From the NCBI RefSeq assembly GCF_900142165.1, contig NZ_FQZY01000050.1:1-32021 (forward strand): DNA of 32,021 nt. Reading direction: 5' to 3'. Below the pieces are notes generated by a model. The model saw nothing but the letters and a program-made list of their open reading frames with translations. It was not told where the DNA came from and searched no databases. The position numbers were made by a program, and so were the translations under genes. The DNA comes from Hespellia stercorisuis DSM 15480 (lineage in GTDB: Bacteria; Bacillota; Clostridia; Lachnospirales; Lachnospiraceae). Below are positions 1 to 7,519 of the stretch, in pieces; within the stretch, counting starts at the first letter, position 1, and every line of letters begins with the position of its first letter.

Positions 1-288
1 ATCTAATTGACAGACTTGTGAATTACAAGGCATCAGTCTGCTTATTTATAAAGAATCTCTGTGTTCCGTTTGATAATAACCTTGCGGAACGTGATTTGCG
101 CATGATTAAGGTTAAAACCAAGGTCTCAGGATGTTTTCGCAGTGAGGAAGGCGCACAGGAATATCTTACAATCATGAGCTATATTGGGACTGCTCATAAG
201 CATGGAATAAATGCTTTTACAGCAATCAGAGAAGCCCTTTTAGGGAATTCCGATATCATCTTTAACTAATGGAGTTCTGAACAGTTAC
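1..288 (+). mobile_element. IS66-family element, 3' end only
   Basis: The left edge of the window is the right end of an IS66-family insertion sequence. It holds the last part of the transposase gene and then a terminal inverted repeat ending GTTCTGAACAGTTAC at 288. IS66 ends characteristically begin GTAA and finish TTAC, which fits. The same 15-bp end is found in inverse form at 31684, so two related copies bracket the window. IS66 elements make 8-bp target duplications; the bases just after the end, 289-296 (GAAAAAAG), would be the right-hand copy. The left half of the element lies outside the window. Confidence 0.85.
3..269 (+). CDS. IS66 family transposase (TnpC), C-terminal fragment
   Basis: The frame is open to the window edge, so only the last 88 or so residues are present. 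The product is the DDE transposase of an IS66-type element. The segment VPFDNNLAERDLRMIKVK followed by SGCFRSEEGA is the classic C-terminal signature of IS66 transposases, where the Glu of NxAERDxR is the last residue of the catalytic triad. The gene ends with TAA 19 bp before the end of the element, the usual position for tnpC. It is partial because of the window edge, not because of a visible mutation. Confidence 0.9.
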   Translation, partial: LIDRLVNYKASVCLFIKNLCVPFDNNLAERDLRMIKVKTKVSGCFRSEEGAQEYLTIMSYIGTAHKHGINAFTAIREALLGNSDIIFN

Positions 289-439
289 GAAAAAAGAATA
301 TAAAGTTTCGAAAGCAGATTCAAAAGTAAATCCGAAAGCAAATCAAAAAGCAAATTCGGACGCCGGCACTTGTGACGGCTCGGCACACGGTGCCTCGGCT
401 CCTGCGAGCAGCTATGAGGCGTCCACCTATCGGTTTGGC

Positions 440-1057
440 ATGATCTGGATCTGGCTGGCGGTTGCTGTGGTGCTTCTGGTGCCCATTGTCATCTGTATCC
501 GCTATCAGTCCTGGCCGGGAGTGATGCCGGTGGTAAAGGGACTTCTCGGCGTGGCCCCGATCTTCTGGACCGTGGGATTTATCGAGGTGCTCACTTACAC
601 GCCGATGCTGGGAACGGGCGGGACATTTCTCGGATTTGTGACTGGCAATGTGACGAGTCTGAAGGTGCCCTGTGCGCTGAATGCCATGGAGAGCATGCAT
701 GTAAACTCCAACTCGGAGGAGGGCGATGTGGTCGCGACCATTGCGATTGCAACCAGTGCCATCGTGACAACAATTATCATTTCGCTGGGTGTACTGCTGT
801 TCTCGTACATGGAGCCGGTGCTGAACTCGGAGATGCTTAAGCCTGCATTTGACAATATACTTCCGGCCCTGTTTGGCGGGCTGGGTGTTGTCTATATCAG
901 TAAGAACTGGAAAATCAGTATTGCACCGCTGGTGTTCATGGTGGTCTTGTTCATTCTTGTTCCGACCCTTTCCGGATCGGTGGGAGTGCTGGTTCCGGTG
1001 GGCGCACTGATCGCGATCGGTGTGGCTCGGATTTTATACAAGAAGGGAGTGCTGTAA
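440..1057 (+). CDS. Integral membrane protein of unknown function, 5' end disrupted by IS66
   Basis: I do not recognise the family with confidence. From the first ATG (440) the protein has 205 residues and about five or six hydrophobic segments, with a conserved-looking central stretch (FIEVLTYTPMLGTGGTFLGF, then TGNVTSLKVPCALNAMES) that suggests a transport or channel role. The frame is open upstream to 290 with no ATG, GTG or TTG, adding a Lys/Ser/Ala-rich hydrophilic head (KKEYKVSKADSK onward). The codon at the IS junction (287-289) reads ACG; before insertion it could have been ATG, followed directly by AAA AAA GAA. The start at 440 has no good ribosome site, only GAGG about 21 bp upstream, so present expression is doubtful. 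The stop is 2 bp before the M20 peptidase start, implying joint transcription and perhaps export or import of that enzyme's substrate or product (inference). Confidence 0.6.
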   Translation: MIWIWLAVAVVLLVPIVICIRYQSWPGVMPVVKGLLGVAPIFWTVGFIEVLTYTPMLGTGGTFLGFVTGNVTSLKVPCALNAMESMHVNSNSEEGDVVATIAIATSAIVTTIIISLGVLLFSYMEPVLNSEMLKPAFDNILPALFGGLGVVYISKNWKISIAPLVFMVVLFILVPTLSGSVGVLVPVGALIAIGVARILYKKGVL

Positions 1058-1059
1058 GA

Positions 1060-2502
1060 ATGGTATTGACGATTTTAGGGATTATTATTGGTGTGATCCT
1101 GGTTCTGGCTGCGGTGGTTCTGATCCGGACGGCGATGTTTAAGCCGTATCCGGTGGGGGAGAAAGCGGAGAGTCCGGTGGAGGTCGACGAGGAGAAGATT
1201 GTGCGGGATATGGTGGACTTGATCCGGTGCAAAACGGTGTCCAACCGGGATGAGAGTCTGGTGGACCGGAAAGAATTTGAGAAGCTTACGAAGCTGGTGG
1301 AGGAGCGGTTCCCACGGGTGCACGCACAGTGCAGCCCGGAGAAAATCGGAAAGACCGGCCTGCTGTTTACATGGAAGGGCAAGTCGACTGAGAAGCCCAC
1401 GGTCTGCATGGCACATTATGATGTGGTGCCGGTGGATGAATCCGGATGGAGTCAGCCGCCCTTTGAGGGGCTGATCATCGACGGGGAAATCTGGGGGCGC
1501 GGAACCATGGATACCAAGGGAACCTTCTGCTCCATTCTGGAGGCGGCAGAGCAGCTGTTGGGCGAGGGCTATGTCCCGGACAATGATCTGTATATGGCGT
1601 TCTCCGGTGAGGAGGAGATTGACGGGGGAACCTGCCCGGACATCGTGGCGGAGCTGGAGCGGCGGGGTGTGAAGCCGGCTATTGTTCTGGACGAGGGCGG
1701 CGCGGTGGTGGATCACTCATTTCCGGGGGTGGACGCGGAGTTTGCCTGTGTCGGAATCGGGGAGAAGGGCAGTCTCAACATTGATTTTGAGATCGATGGA
1801 AACGGCGGACATGCATCTGCGCCTCCGGTGCACACCCAGGTGGGCGAGCTGGCTCAGGCGGCAGTGGCGATAGAAAAGCATCCCTTTCATTTCCAATACA
1901 CGAAACCGGTGGTGGAAATGTTTGATATTCTGGGGCGTCACAGCACATTCTTGTACCGCACGATTTTTGCAAATATGTGGCTGTTTCGCGGGGCACTCGA
2001 GGCGATGTGCTCCAAAACCGGCGGAGAGATTAACGCCATGCTGCGCACCACCTGTGCGCTGACCCGGATAGAGGGGAGCAAGGCCTACAATGTACTGCCA
2101 AATCATGCAACCATGGGGGCCAACGTGCGTCTGATGGGGACGGACACGGTAGAGAATTCCGTGGAGTATCTGAACAAGGTAATCGATAATCCGAATATCA
2201 GGATCAACGTGGTGAATGGAATGAACCCGTCCATCTTTTCAGACACTTCCTGTGAGGAGTGGAAGAAACTCGGGGAGGTAATTTCGGATACCTGGGAGGA
2301 CGTGATCGTGACGCCTTACCTGATGATGGCCTGCAGCGATTCCAGACATTACTGCAGGATTACAGACCGGGTCTACCGGTTTTCGGCTATGAAGATGTCA
2401 AAAGAAGAGCGTGGCATGATTCACGGAAACGATGAACGTATTCCGATCCCGACATTGATTAAGACGGTGCAGTTTTACGTGCGGTTTATGAAGCGGTTTT
2501 AG
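1060..2502 (+). CDS. M20-family metallopeptidase with N-terminal membrane anchor
   Basis: A zinc-dependent peptidase/amidohydrolase of the M20 family (carboxypeptidase, dipeptidase, aminoacylase group; the PM20D1-like branch fits best). Residues 3-24 form one hydrophobic segment, so the catalytic part is membrane-tethered. Metal and catalytic motifs are in order: HYD at 119-121, GRGTMDTKG around D151, GEEEIDGG with E184/E185, and D211. A late HGNDER motif supplies the C-terminal His. Length 480 is normal for this branch. The ATG lies 2 bp after the stop of the membrane protein, with GGGAG about 11 bp upstream, suggesting translational coupling. The TAG stop (2500-2502) lies within the left arm of the large palindrome at 2499-2582, so that element may have supplied the stop codon. 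The exact substrate cannot be told from sequence. Confidence 0.88.
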   Translation: MVLTILGIIIGVILVLAAVVLIRTAMFKPYPVGEKAESPVEVDEEKIVRDMVDLIRCKTVSNRDESLVDRKEFEKLTKLVEERFPRVHAQCSPEKIGKTGLLFTWKGKSTEKPTVCMAHYDVVPVDESGWSQPPFEGLIIDGEIWGRGTMDTKGTFCSILEAAEQLLGEGYVPDNDLYMAFSGEEEIDGGTCPDIVAELERRGVKPAIVLDEGGAVVDHSFPGVDAEFACVGIGEKGSLNIDFEIDGNGGHASAPPVHTQVGELAQAAVAIEKHPFHFQYTKPVVEMFDILGRHSTFLYRTIFANMWLFRGALEAMCSKTGGEINAMLRTTCALTRIEGSKAYNVLPNHATMGANVRLMGTDTVENSVEYLNKVIDNPNIRINVVNGMNPSIFSDTSCEEWKKLGEVISDTWEDVIVTPYLMMACSDSRHYCRITDRVYRFSAMKMSKEERGMIHGNDERIPIPTLIKTVQFYVRFMKRF

Positions 2503-2582
2503 GGACAGAGCAAACGACAATTGGGGACGTAGTAAAATTGCAATTTTACTACGTCCCCAATTGTCGTTTGCTCTGTCCCTAA
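2499..2582. repeat. 84-bp perfect palindrome between convergent genes
   Basis: Bases 2499-2540 are the exact reverse complement of 2541-2582, with no spacer and no mismatch. Each arm carries a GGGAC box near its outer end and a GGGGACG box about 22 bp further in; the centre is AAAATTGCAATTTT. It lies between the convergent M20 and alcohol dehydrogenase genes and overlaps the M20 stop codon. There is no run of T after either arm, so it is not a standard intrinsic terminator, although the transcript would fold into a very stable hairpin. Its form resembles REP/RAYT-type or other palindromic mobile repeats; that is inference. Confidence 0.9.
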
Positions 2583-2607
2583 TGAAGGTGATATTCAATT
2601 ATGGTTT

Positions 2608-3798
2608 TTAGAAGTTTACATCCTCACCGTAATAGCATGCCTTCAACAGACCTTCCATCTCTTCCTGAGTAGGGATTCTTGGGTTAGATCCTGTACATGC
2701 GTCGCTGATTGCAAGTTCTGCAACCTTGGAGAGCTTGTCCATAAATTCTTTCTCGTCGATGATGCCGCCCTCGTAATCTTTGATGGAATCCGGGATGTTC
2801 AGGGATGCGTTCATCTTCTTGATCTCAGCAACAAGAGCATCTACATAGCCCTCTGTAGAATCTGCAGTCAGTCCCATCTGCTTTGCGATTGCTTCGTAGC
2901 GTTTTGCTGCAGTTGCATCTTTGGCGTTGAACTGGATGATTCTTGGAAGATACATTGCGTTTGCACAGCCGTGTACGATATGTCCGCCAGAGTAAGCAGC
3001 GCCTGTTTTATGTGCCATGGAGTGTACAATACCAAGTAATGCATTGGAGAATGCCATACCTGCAAGACATTGTGCGTCGTGCATTCTGTCACGTGCGTCC
3101 ATGTCTCCGTCGTAAGACTGTTTCAGATCATCATGAATCATCTTGATTGCATGGAGTGCAAGTCCGTCTGTGTAGTTGCAGTTCAAGGTAGAAACATATG
3201 CCTCGATTGCATGTGTCATGGCGTCCATACCTGTGTGAGCGGTCAGCTTCTGAGGCATCTTCTCTGCCAGGTCAGGATCAACGATTGCAACGTCAGGTGT
3301 AATGTTGAAATCAGCCATTGGATATTTGATTCCCTTTGCGTAGTCTGTGATAACTGCAAATGCAGTAACCTCTGTAGCTGTTCCTGATGTAGAAGGAATT
3401 GCACAGAAATGCGCTTTCTGACGCAGAACCGGGAAATTAAAAGGTACGATTAAGTCTTCGAAAGTTATCTCCGGGTATTCGTAGAATGCCCACATTGCTT
3501 TTGCAGCATCGATCGGTGATCCGCCGCCCATTGCTACGATCCAGTCCGGCTGGAACTCGGTCATTGCCTGTGCACCGCGCATAACGGTCTCAACGCTTGG
3601 GTCTGGCTCAACGTTCTCGAAGAGAGCAACTTCCATACCAGCTTCTTTTAAGTTGTTGACAACTCTGTCCAGGAAACCGAAACGTTTCATGGAACCGCCA
3701 CCGACTACAACGATTGCTTTTTTACCTTTGAAATTTTTCAGTTCGTCAATGGATCCTTTGCCGTGATACAGGTCACGTGGTAATGTAAATCTTGCCAT
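2608..3798 (-). CDS. Iron-containing alcohol dehydrogenase
   Basis: A cytoplasmic NAD(P)H-linked alcohol/aldehyde oxidoreductase of the Fe-ADH (type III) family, 396 residues, a normal length. It probably regenerates NAD+ in fermentation by reducing an aldehyde to an alcohol (ethanol, butanol or propanediol type). Visible motifs are the dinucleotide loop GGGSPIDAAKAMW (91-103), the conserved PSTSGTATEVT (135-145), and the metal ligands D192 and H196 in DAMTHAIEAY, H259 in GIVHSMAH and H276 in HIVHGCANA. The start at 3798 is supported by AAGGAG 10 bp upstream. The gene stands alone and has its own promoter (3850-3878) and a Rex-like operator at 3821-3838, fitting redox control by the NADH/NAD+ ratio. 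The alcohol specificity is not evident. Confidence 0.93.
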   Translation of the reverse strand: MARFTLPRDLYHGKGSIDELKNFKGKKAIVVVGGGSMKRFGFLDRVVNNLKEAGMEVALFENVEPDPSVETVMRGAQAMTEFQPDWIVAMGGGSPIDAAKAMWAFYEYPEITFEDLIVPFNFPVLRQKAHFCAIPSTSGTATEVTAFAVITDYAKGIKYPMADFNITPDVAIVDPDLAEKMPQKLTAHTGMDAMTHAIEAYVSTLNCNYTDGLALHAIKMIHDDLKQSYDGDMDARDRMHDAQCLAGMAFSNALLGIVHSMAHKTGAAYSGGHIVHGCANAMYLPRIIQFNAKDATAAKRYEAIAKQMGLTADSTEGYVDALVAEIKKMNASLNIPDSIKDYEGGIIDEKEFMDKLSKVAELAISDACTGSNPRIPTQEEMEGLLKACYYGEDVNF

Positions 3799-3820
3799 AA
3801 TAGTACACTCCTTTTCTTGC

Positions 3821-3838
3821 TTGTTATTTAATTAACAA
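3821..3838. promoter_or_regulatory. Rex-like operator upstream of alcohol dehydrogenase
   Basis: TTGTTATTTAATTAACAA is an inverted repeat TTGTTA-N6-TAACAA. The clostridial Rex consensus is TTGTTAANNNNTTAACAA, and this site differs at one position (T for A at position 7). It lies between the -10 box and the ribosome site of the minus-strand gene, at about the transcription start, where a bound repressor would block initiation. Rex control of alcohol dehydrogenases is established in clostridia; binding here is inferred. Confidence 0.65.
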
Positions 3839-3849
3839 TTACAAGGATT

Positions 3850-3878
3850 ATGATATCACTTTTTGTTTTGACAGGCAA
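3850..3878 (-). promoter_or_regulatory. SigA-type promoter of alcohol dehydrogenase
   Basis: On the minus strand, -35 TTGCCT (3873-3878), a 17-bp spacer and -10 TATCAT (3850-3855). Transcription would start near 3842, beside the Rex-like operator, giving a leader of about 45 nt. Confidence 0.6.
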
Positions 3879-4109
3879 CCCCTATTGACAAAAAAATATC
3901 GATATATTCTGTTTTTTTCGGTTTGTTCAGGGAGTGCGTATCTGATCCATTTACGGCTTAATTTTTAAGATTAATGAAGGAAAATTCTTATTATTTTCAT
4001 AAGAAAAGAACGTTTCAAAAGAAAAAAACAATAAAGTAAGAAAAAACTGTGTTTTTCATGGACAAATGTGGTAAAAAGTTGTAAAACAATAGTATATGTA
4101 TTTATTAAA

Positions 4110-4265
4110 TTTAATCATGGGTGTTCCTCGCTTCAAGTGCAAGAACACGAAGTAGTGGACGGGGATTTACCGGAAGTGACAAAAAAGTCCAGGTTTCTGC
4201 TGACAGGCAGCGGAGTGGATTGCGAATATCCGCTTCAACCGGGGAACTTTGGAAAAGACAATCGT
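4110..4265 (+). promoter_or_regulatory. Candidate structured leader of the NlpC/P60 gene
   Basis: The gap 3799-4296 is long for this window. Its first part (3880-4110) is AT-rich and featureless apart from the divergent promoter. The second part is GC-richer and can form several helices: GTGTTC/GAACAC (4121-4126 with 4143-4148), CGG/CCG inside GGAC...GTCC (4157-4190), CTGC/GCAG (4197-4210) and AGCGGA/TCCGCT (4209-4214 with 4229-4234). The octamer CGCTTCAA occurs twice (4129, 4231). There is no open frame with a ribosome site. It could be a riboswitch or other cis-acting RNA, but I cannot match it to a named class. No intrinsic terminator is visible inside it. Confidence 0.4.
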
Positions 4266-4296
4266 ATCAGCAGGGGAAAGGGAGAAGAAAACCATT

Positions 4297-6276
4297 ATGA
4301 AACGAAATTATATAAGCAGAATGTTTTGCATCACGATAGCGTCAACAATGCTTGTAGCGAATACACCTACAGTGTTTGCAGCAGAGTATTCTGAGCCGAC
4401 AGAGCAGGGTGGAGAAATGGAAACGCAGAGTGAGGACATGGGGGATGGACAGTCGGACGAAGGCTGGGAAGAGCCGGCCGAGAGCGTGACGGTACAGCGC
4501 TATGCACTTTATAAGGGCGAGAAGATCATTATAGATATTGTGGACGATACAACAGTAATATTAGAGGATGGAACAGAGATTCCGTTTTCTGAGTTTGAAG
4601 GCGAAGTATTCTACGACGAAGTCACAATGACCCGCGACGAGCTTCGGGCACAGAATGCAGCTGAGGCAGCGAAGAGGGCTGAGGAAGAGGCAGCGAAGAA
4701 GAAAGCTGAGGAAGAAGCAGCGAAAAAGGCCGAGGAAGAGGCGGCGAAGAAGAAAGCTGAGGAAGAAGCAGCGAAAAAGGCAGAGGAAGAAGCGGCGAAA
4801 AATGCCGAAGAAGAATCCGCAGACAATGGGGAGGAAGAGCAGCCGGCAGAGGAAGAAGAGAGCAAGTCTGAGGAGGAGACCCCTGCGGAAGAGGCGAAAG
4901 CAGCAGATCCGGTATTTGATCCGGGTGCGAACATTACCGCGGGAACCGGTTTTTATACCGGTCAGCTGAGCAGTACATATAACATTACATTTTCGGATGA
5001 TTTTGCAGAAATCATGCAGCAGATCGAGGATGAATATAAAGCGTCAGTCAACAACAACGCGCTGGAGGCTGAGAAGGCAAGAGTGATCAGTGAGGCGAAA
5101 GCCAATGGCGGCGAAGTGCAGGATGAATCGGCTGAGCAGGTTGATGAGACCAGCATTGAGGTGGAGGTCGATCCGGCTCAGGTTACAGAAGGCATCGAGG
5201 TAAAGAACTGGCAGGACGTGCTCGCAGTATATGTCCTTGATCAGACAAGAAAGGGCGCGAAAACGTTCACGTTCAGCAAGGACACGAAAGCGGATATTGC
5301 TGCAGTATTTGCAGAGATGAACGCACCGGTGGAAGAAAATCATGCAATCACGTATGCGAATACCAGTACAGAGGATTATATGGCAGCACACCCTGAACTG
5401 AATGACGCGGAAAAAGAACTCCTGAAAAAATATATGGATCAGGACTGCATTCTCTTATGTGCGGCGGCAACACAGGCTGACGGTTTTATCACAGAGAGTC
5501 TGGAGGAAGGTCTTTCCGCAGAGCGAATCGGTGTGGTTCGGGCAGCTTACAGTCTGGTAGGGAAAATCGCGTACTTCTGGGGCGGCAAATACAATGCAAT
5601 CGGCTGGAATGACAGTTGGGGAAGTCAGAAGGTCATCTCAGCGGCAGGAAGTGACGATTCCGGACAGCTGAAACTGTATGGAATGGACTGCAGCGGCTAT
5701 GTGACATGGGCATTTATCAACGGATTCCAGGATACTTCCGTATCGATTGGAAACGGAACGACATCTCAGTGGAATGCTTCGGAGGAGATTTCGGAGGACG
5801 AGGCGAAGGCGGGAGACATTGTTCTGCTGAACGCACCGCTTGCGGATGCCAGCGACAATCATATCGGAGTCGTAGTAGGCCGAAGTGGTGCCGGAGACTT
5901 GATCGTTGCACATTGTAATGCCACGGATAACGGTGTTGTGATCGATGCGGCATATGATGCGGGATTCCGCTATGTAAGACGTCCGTACTGCTATAATGAG
6001 ACAACTGTTTCGGCAGCCGGGAAGGCGGAGACAGCAGAAGCTGAGTCCGTGACAGAGGCGAAAGAAGAGAAGAAGGCCGGAAATCCGAAGAAGATCACGG
6101 TCGCAAAGTCAGAGATCACACCGACAAAAAGCAAAACGTTAGCGCGAGGTGTCGTGGTGCAGCGTAAAAAGACACTTACCAATGCGTTGGAAATTGCCGG
6201 GACTACATCGATTGAGCAGACATTGTCAGCAGAAAAGCAGAGCACTGCAAAGACGCTGCTGTCTTCATTGAAGTAA
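4297..6276 (+). CDS. Secreted NlpC/P60 peptidoglycan hydrolase with Glu/Ala/Lys repeats
   Basis: An exported cell-wall endopeptidase of 659 residues. The chosen ATG at 4297 follows GGGAGAAG and begins a clear signal peptide (MKRNYISRMF, hydrophobic core, VFA-A cleavage near residue 29). Then come a short beta-rich segment (64-110), a highly charged stretch at 118-175 built of about six AEEEAAKK-type repeats (helical, probably a spacer through the wall), an acidic region to 205, a helical middle domain (225-400) and the NlpC/P60 domain (about 405-565). The catalytic Cys is C465 in MDCSGYVTWAF, the His is H522 in NHIGVVVGR, and H539 in AHCNA is the likely third polar residue. The tail (570-659) is Lys/Thr-rich and of low complexity. 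It stands alone between a long leader and a strong terminator. It probably cuts the D-Glu-diamino acid bond in stem peptides. Confidence 0.9.
   Translation: MKRNYISRMFCITIASTMLVANTPTVFAAEYSEPTEQGGEMETQSEDMGDGQSDEGWEEPAESVTVQRYALYKGEKIIIDIVDDTTVILEDGTEIPFSEFEGEVFYDEVTMTRDELRAQNAAEAAKRAEEEAAKKKAEEEAAKKAEEEAAKKKAEEEAAKKAEEEAAKNAEEESADNGEEEQPAEEEESKSEEETPAEEAKAADPVFDPGANITAGTGFYTGQLSSTYNITFSDDFAEIMQQIEDEYKASVNNNALEAEKARVISEAKANGGEVQDESAEQVDETSIEVEVDPAQVTEGIEVKNWQDVLAVYVLDQTRKGAKTFTFSKDTKADIAAVFAEMNAPVEENHAITYANTSTEDYMAAHPELNDAEKELLKKYMDQDCILLCAAATQADGFITESLEEGLSAERIGVVRAAYSLVGKIAYFWGGKYNAIGWNDSWGSQKVISAAGSDDSGQLKLYGMDCSGYVTWAFINGFQDTSVSIGNGTTSQWNASEEISEDEAKAGDIVLLNAPLADASDNHIGVVVGRSGAGDLIVAHCNATDNGVVIDAAYDAGFRYVRRPYCYNETTVSAAGKAETAEAESVTEAKEEKKAGNPKKITVAKSEITPTKSKTLARGVVVQRKKTLTNALEIAGTTSIEQTLSAEKQSTAKTLLSSLK
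4660..4818 (+). repeat. In-gene tandem repeat coding for AEEEAAKK units
   Basis: Imperfect direct repeats of about 24-27 bp, all in frame and rich in GAGGAAGA and GCAGCGAA. They encode alternating AEEEAAK and KAEEEAAK units (residues 122-174 of the NlpC/P60 protein). The high DNA identity of neighbouring units makes length variation between strains likely. Confidence 0.8.
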
Positions 6277-6326
6277 GAATCGGACAGCGACAGAATAAAT
6301 AGAATGTAAAAATTGTATGGAAAATA

Positions 6327-6380
6327 AAAAGGTGCGATTACACCGGGACATCACAGTCCCAGGATGTAATCGCACCTTTT
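6327..6380. terminator. Bidirectional intrinsic terminator
   Basis: A 16-bp perfect stem, AAAAGGTGCGATTACA (6327-6342) with TGTAATCGCACCTTTT (6365-6380), capped by an inner GGGAC/GTCCC helix. It has T/A tracts on both sides and sits between the convergent NlpC/P60 and PilT genes, so it can end transcription from both. Confidence 0.85.
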
Positions 6381-6428
6381 GACATCTAATCTGACATCTA
6401 ATCTGACATCTAATCTGATATCTAATCC
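6381..6428. repeat. Four tandem copies of a 12-bp repeat
   Basis: Three exact copies of GACATCTAATCT (6381-6416) and a fourth with two changes (6417-6428) lie directly between the terminator and the end of pilT. The array is non-coding and probably arose by slippage. Confidence 0.85.
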
Positions 6429-6444
6429 AACATTTCTTCCGGTA

Positions 6445-7500
6445 CTATAATTTCTTTTTCAGCATCTCCGGATTCGTTGCATACAGCAAAGCCGTATTTT
6501 TATCGATGATCCCATCCTGATAAAGCTTCAGGAGGCTGTTGTCCATGGAGATCATGTCATTACTTGAAGCGGGGTAGATCACTCCGTCTATCTGCGGAAT
6601 CTTGCTGTCGCGGATCATGTTGCGGATGGCCGGCGTCACGGTCATAATCTCAAATGCCGGTGTCATCTTTCCGTCCACAGTGGGAACGAGCTGCTGGGAG
6701 ACTACTGCGTTCAGAATCATGGATAGCTGAACCGCAATCTGGTGCTGCTGATTCGGCGGGAAGACATCGATGATACGATCGATCGTGTTGGCGGCACCGA
6801 TTGTGTGCAGCGTGGAGAAGATCATGTGCCCGGTCTCGGCCGCCGTCATAGCGACGTTGATGGTCTCGTAATCCCGCATCTCACCGAGCAGGATCACGTC
6901 CGGACTCTGCCGCAGAGCAGCCCGCAGTGCGGTGACGTAGCTCTCGGTATCGACGTTGATCTCCCGCTGGCTGACGATGCTTTTCTTATGCCGGTGCAGA
7001 TATTCCAGCGGATCCTCCAGCGTGATGATGTGCTTGTCCTTCGTCCGATTAATATGGTCCACCATGCAGGCGAGTGTCGTTGACTTGCCGCTGCCGGCGG
7101 GGCCGGTGACAAGCACCATCCCCTTTCCGGAATCACCGAGGCTGACGATGTTCTCTGGAATCCCAAGGCTATGAGAATCCGGCAGATTGAACGTGATGAC
7201 GCGGATGACTGCGGACAGGGCACCTCTCTGCTTATACGCGCTGACACGAAAACGGGAAATGCCCTGAATCGCAAATGCGAAATCGTCGTCTCCGTATTTG
7301 TGGAGCGTTTCCATGCTGCGGTGGCCGGAAAGCTCGTAAATCTGGTTGACCAGATCCTCCGTATCGTCCGGCATGAGCCGCACATCATCCTCACGCTCGA
7401 TTACGCCGTTCACGCGGCAGGAAACCGGAAGTCCGGCGATGATAAATATGTCCGAGGCCGTATTGTTGACAGCCCGTTCTAACAGTGCACTAACATTCAT
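6445..7500 (-). CDS. pilT: PilT-type twitching/retraction ATPase
   Basis: A hexameric cytoplasmic ATPase of the type II/IV secretion superfamily that drives pilus retraction or, where no PilB exists, possibly other filament movement. Length is 351 residues from ATG 7500, chosen because AAGGAG lies 9 bp upstream; an in-frame ATG at 7539 lies further upstream but lacks a good site. Motifs are Walker A GPAGSGKST (133-141), Asp box LEDPLEY (161-167), Walker B VILLGEMRD (202-210), His box STLHT (229-233) and the PilT-specific AIRNMIRD (291-298), close to the AIRNLIRE retraction motif. All key residues look intact. It is the last gene of the minus-strand pilus-like operon. No PilB-type extension ATPase appears in the window. 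Confidence 0.92.
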   Translation of the reverse strand: MNVSALLERAVNNTASDIFIIAGLPVSCRVNGVIEREDDVRLMPDDTEDLVNQIYELSGHRSMETLHKYGDDDFAFAIQGISRFRVSAYKQRGALSAVIRVITFNLPDSHSLGIPENIVSLGDSGKGMVLVTGPAGSGKSTTLACMVDHINRTKDKHIITLEDPLEYLHRHKKSIVSQREINVDTESYVTALRAALRQSPDVILLGEMRDYETINVAMTAAETGHMIFSTLHTIGAANTIDRIIDVFPPNQQHQIAVQLSMILNAVVSQQLVPTVDGKMTPAFEIMTVTPAIRNMIRDSKIPQIDGVIYPASSNDMISMDNSLLKLYQDGIIDKNTALLYATNPEMLKKKL

Positions 7501-7519
7501 ATATAAGTCTCCTTTTTTA

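Noticed and set aside
2499-2582. Ordinary bidirectional intrinsic terminator
   Set aside because: There is no U-run after either arm and the stem is far longer than terminators need; termination could still occur as a side effect.
4110-4265. c-di-AMP (ydaO/yuaA) riboswitch before the NlpC/P60 gene
   Set aside because: The gene context fits, but the conserved ydaO blocks (GGGGAACC early, GUAGGGA, and the CAGCUAACCUC-type 3' part) are not found in order; GGGGAAC occurs too near the gene to leave room for the rest.
4611-4934. Minus-strand Ser/Ala-rich ORF opposite the NlpC/P60 gene
   Set aside because: It is the antisense shadow of the AEEEAAKK repeat and has no promoter or ribosome site.
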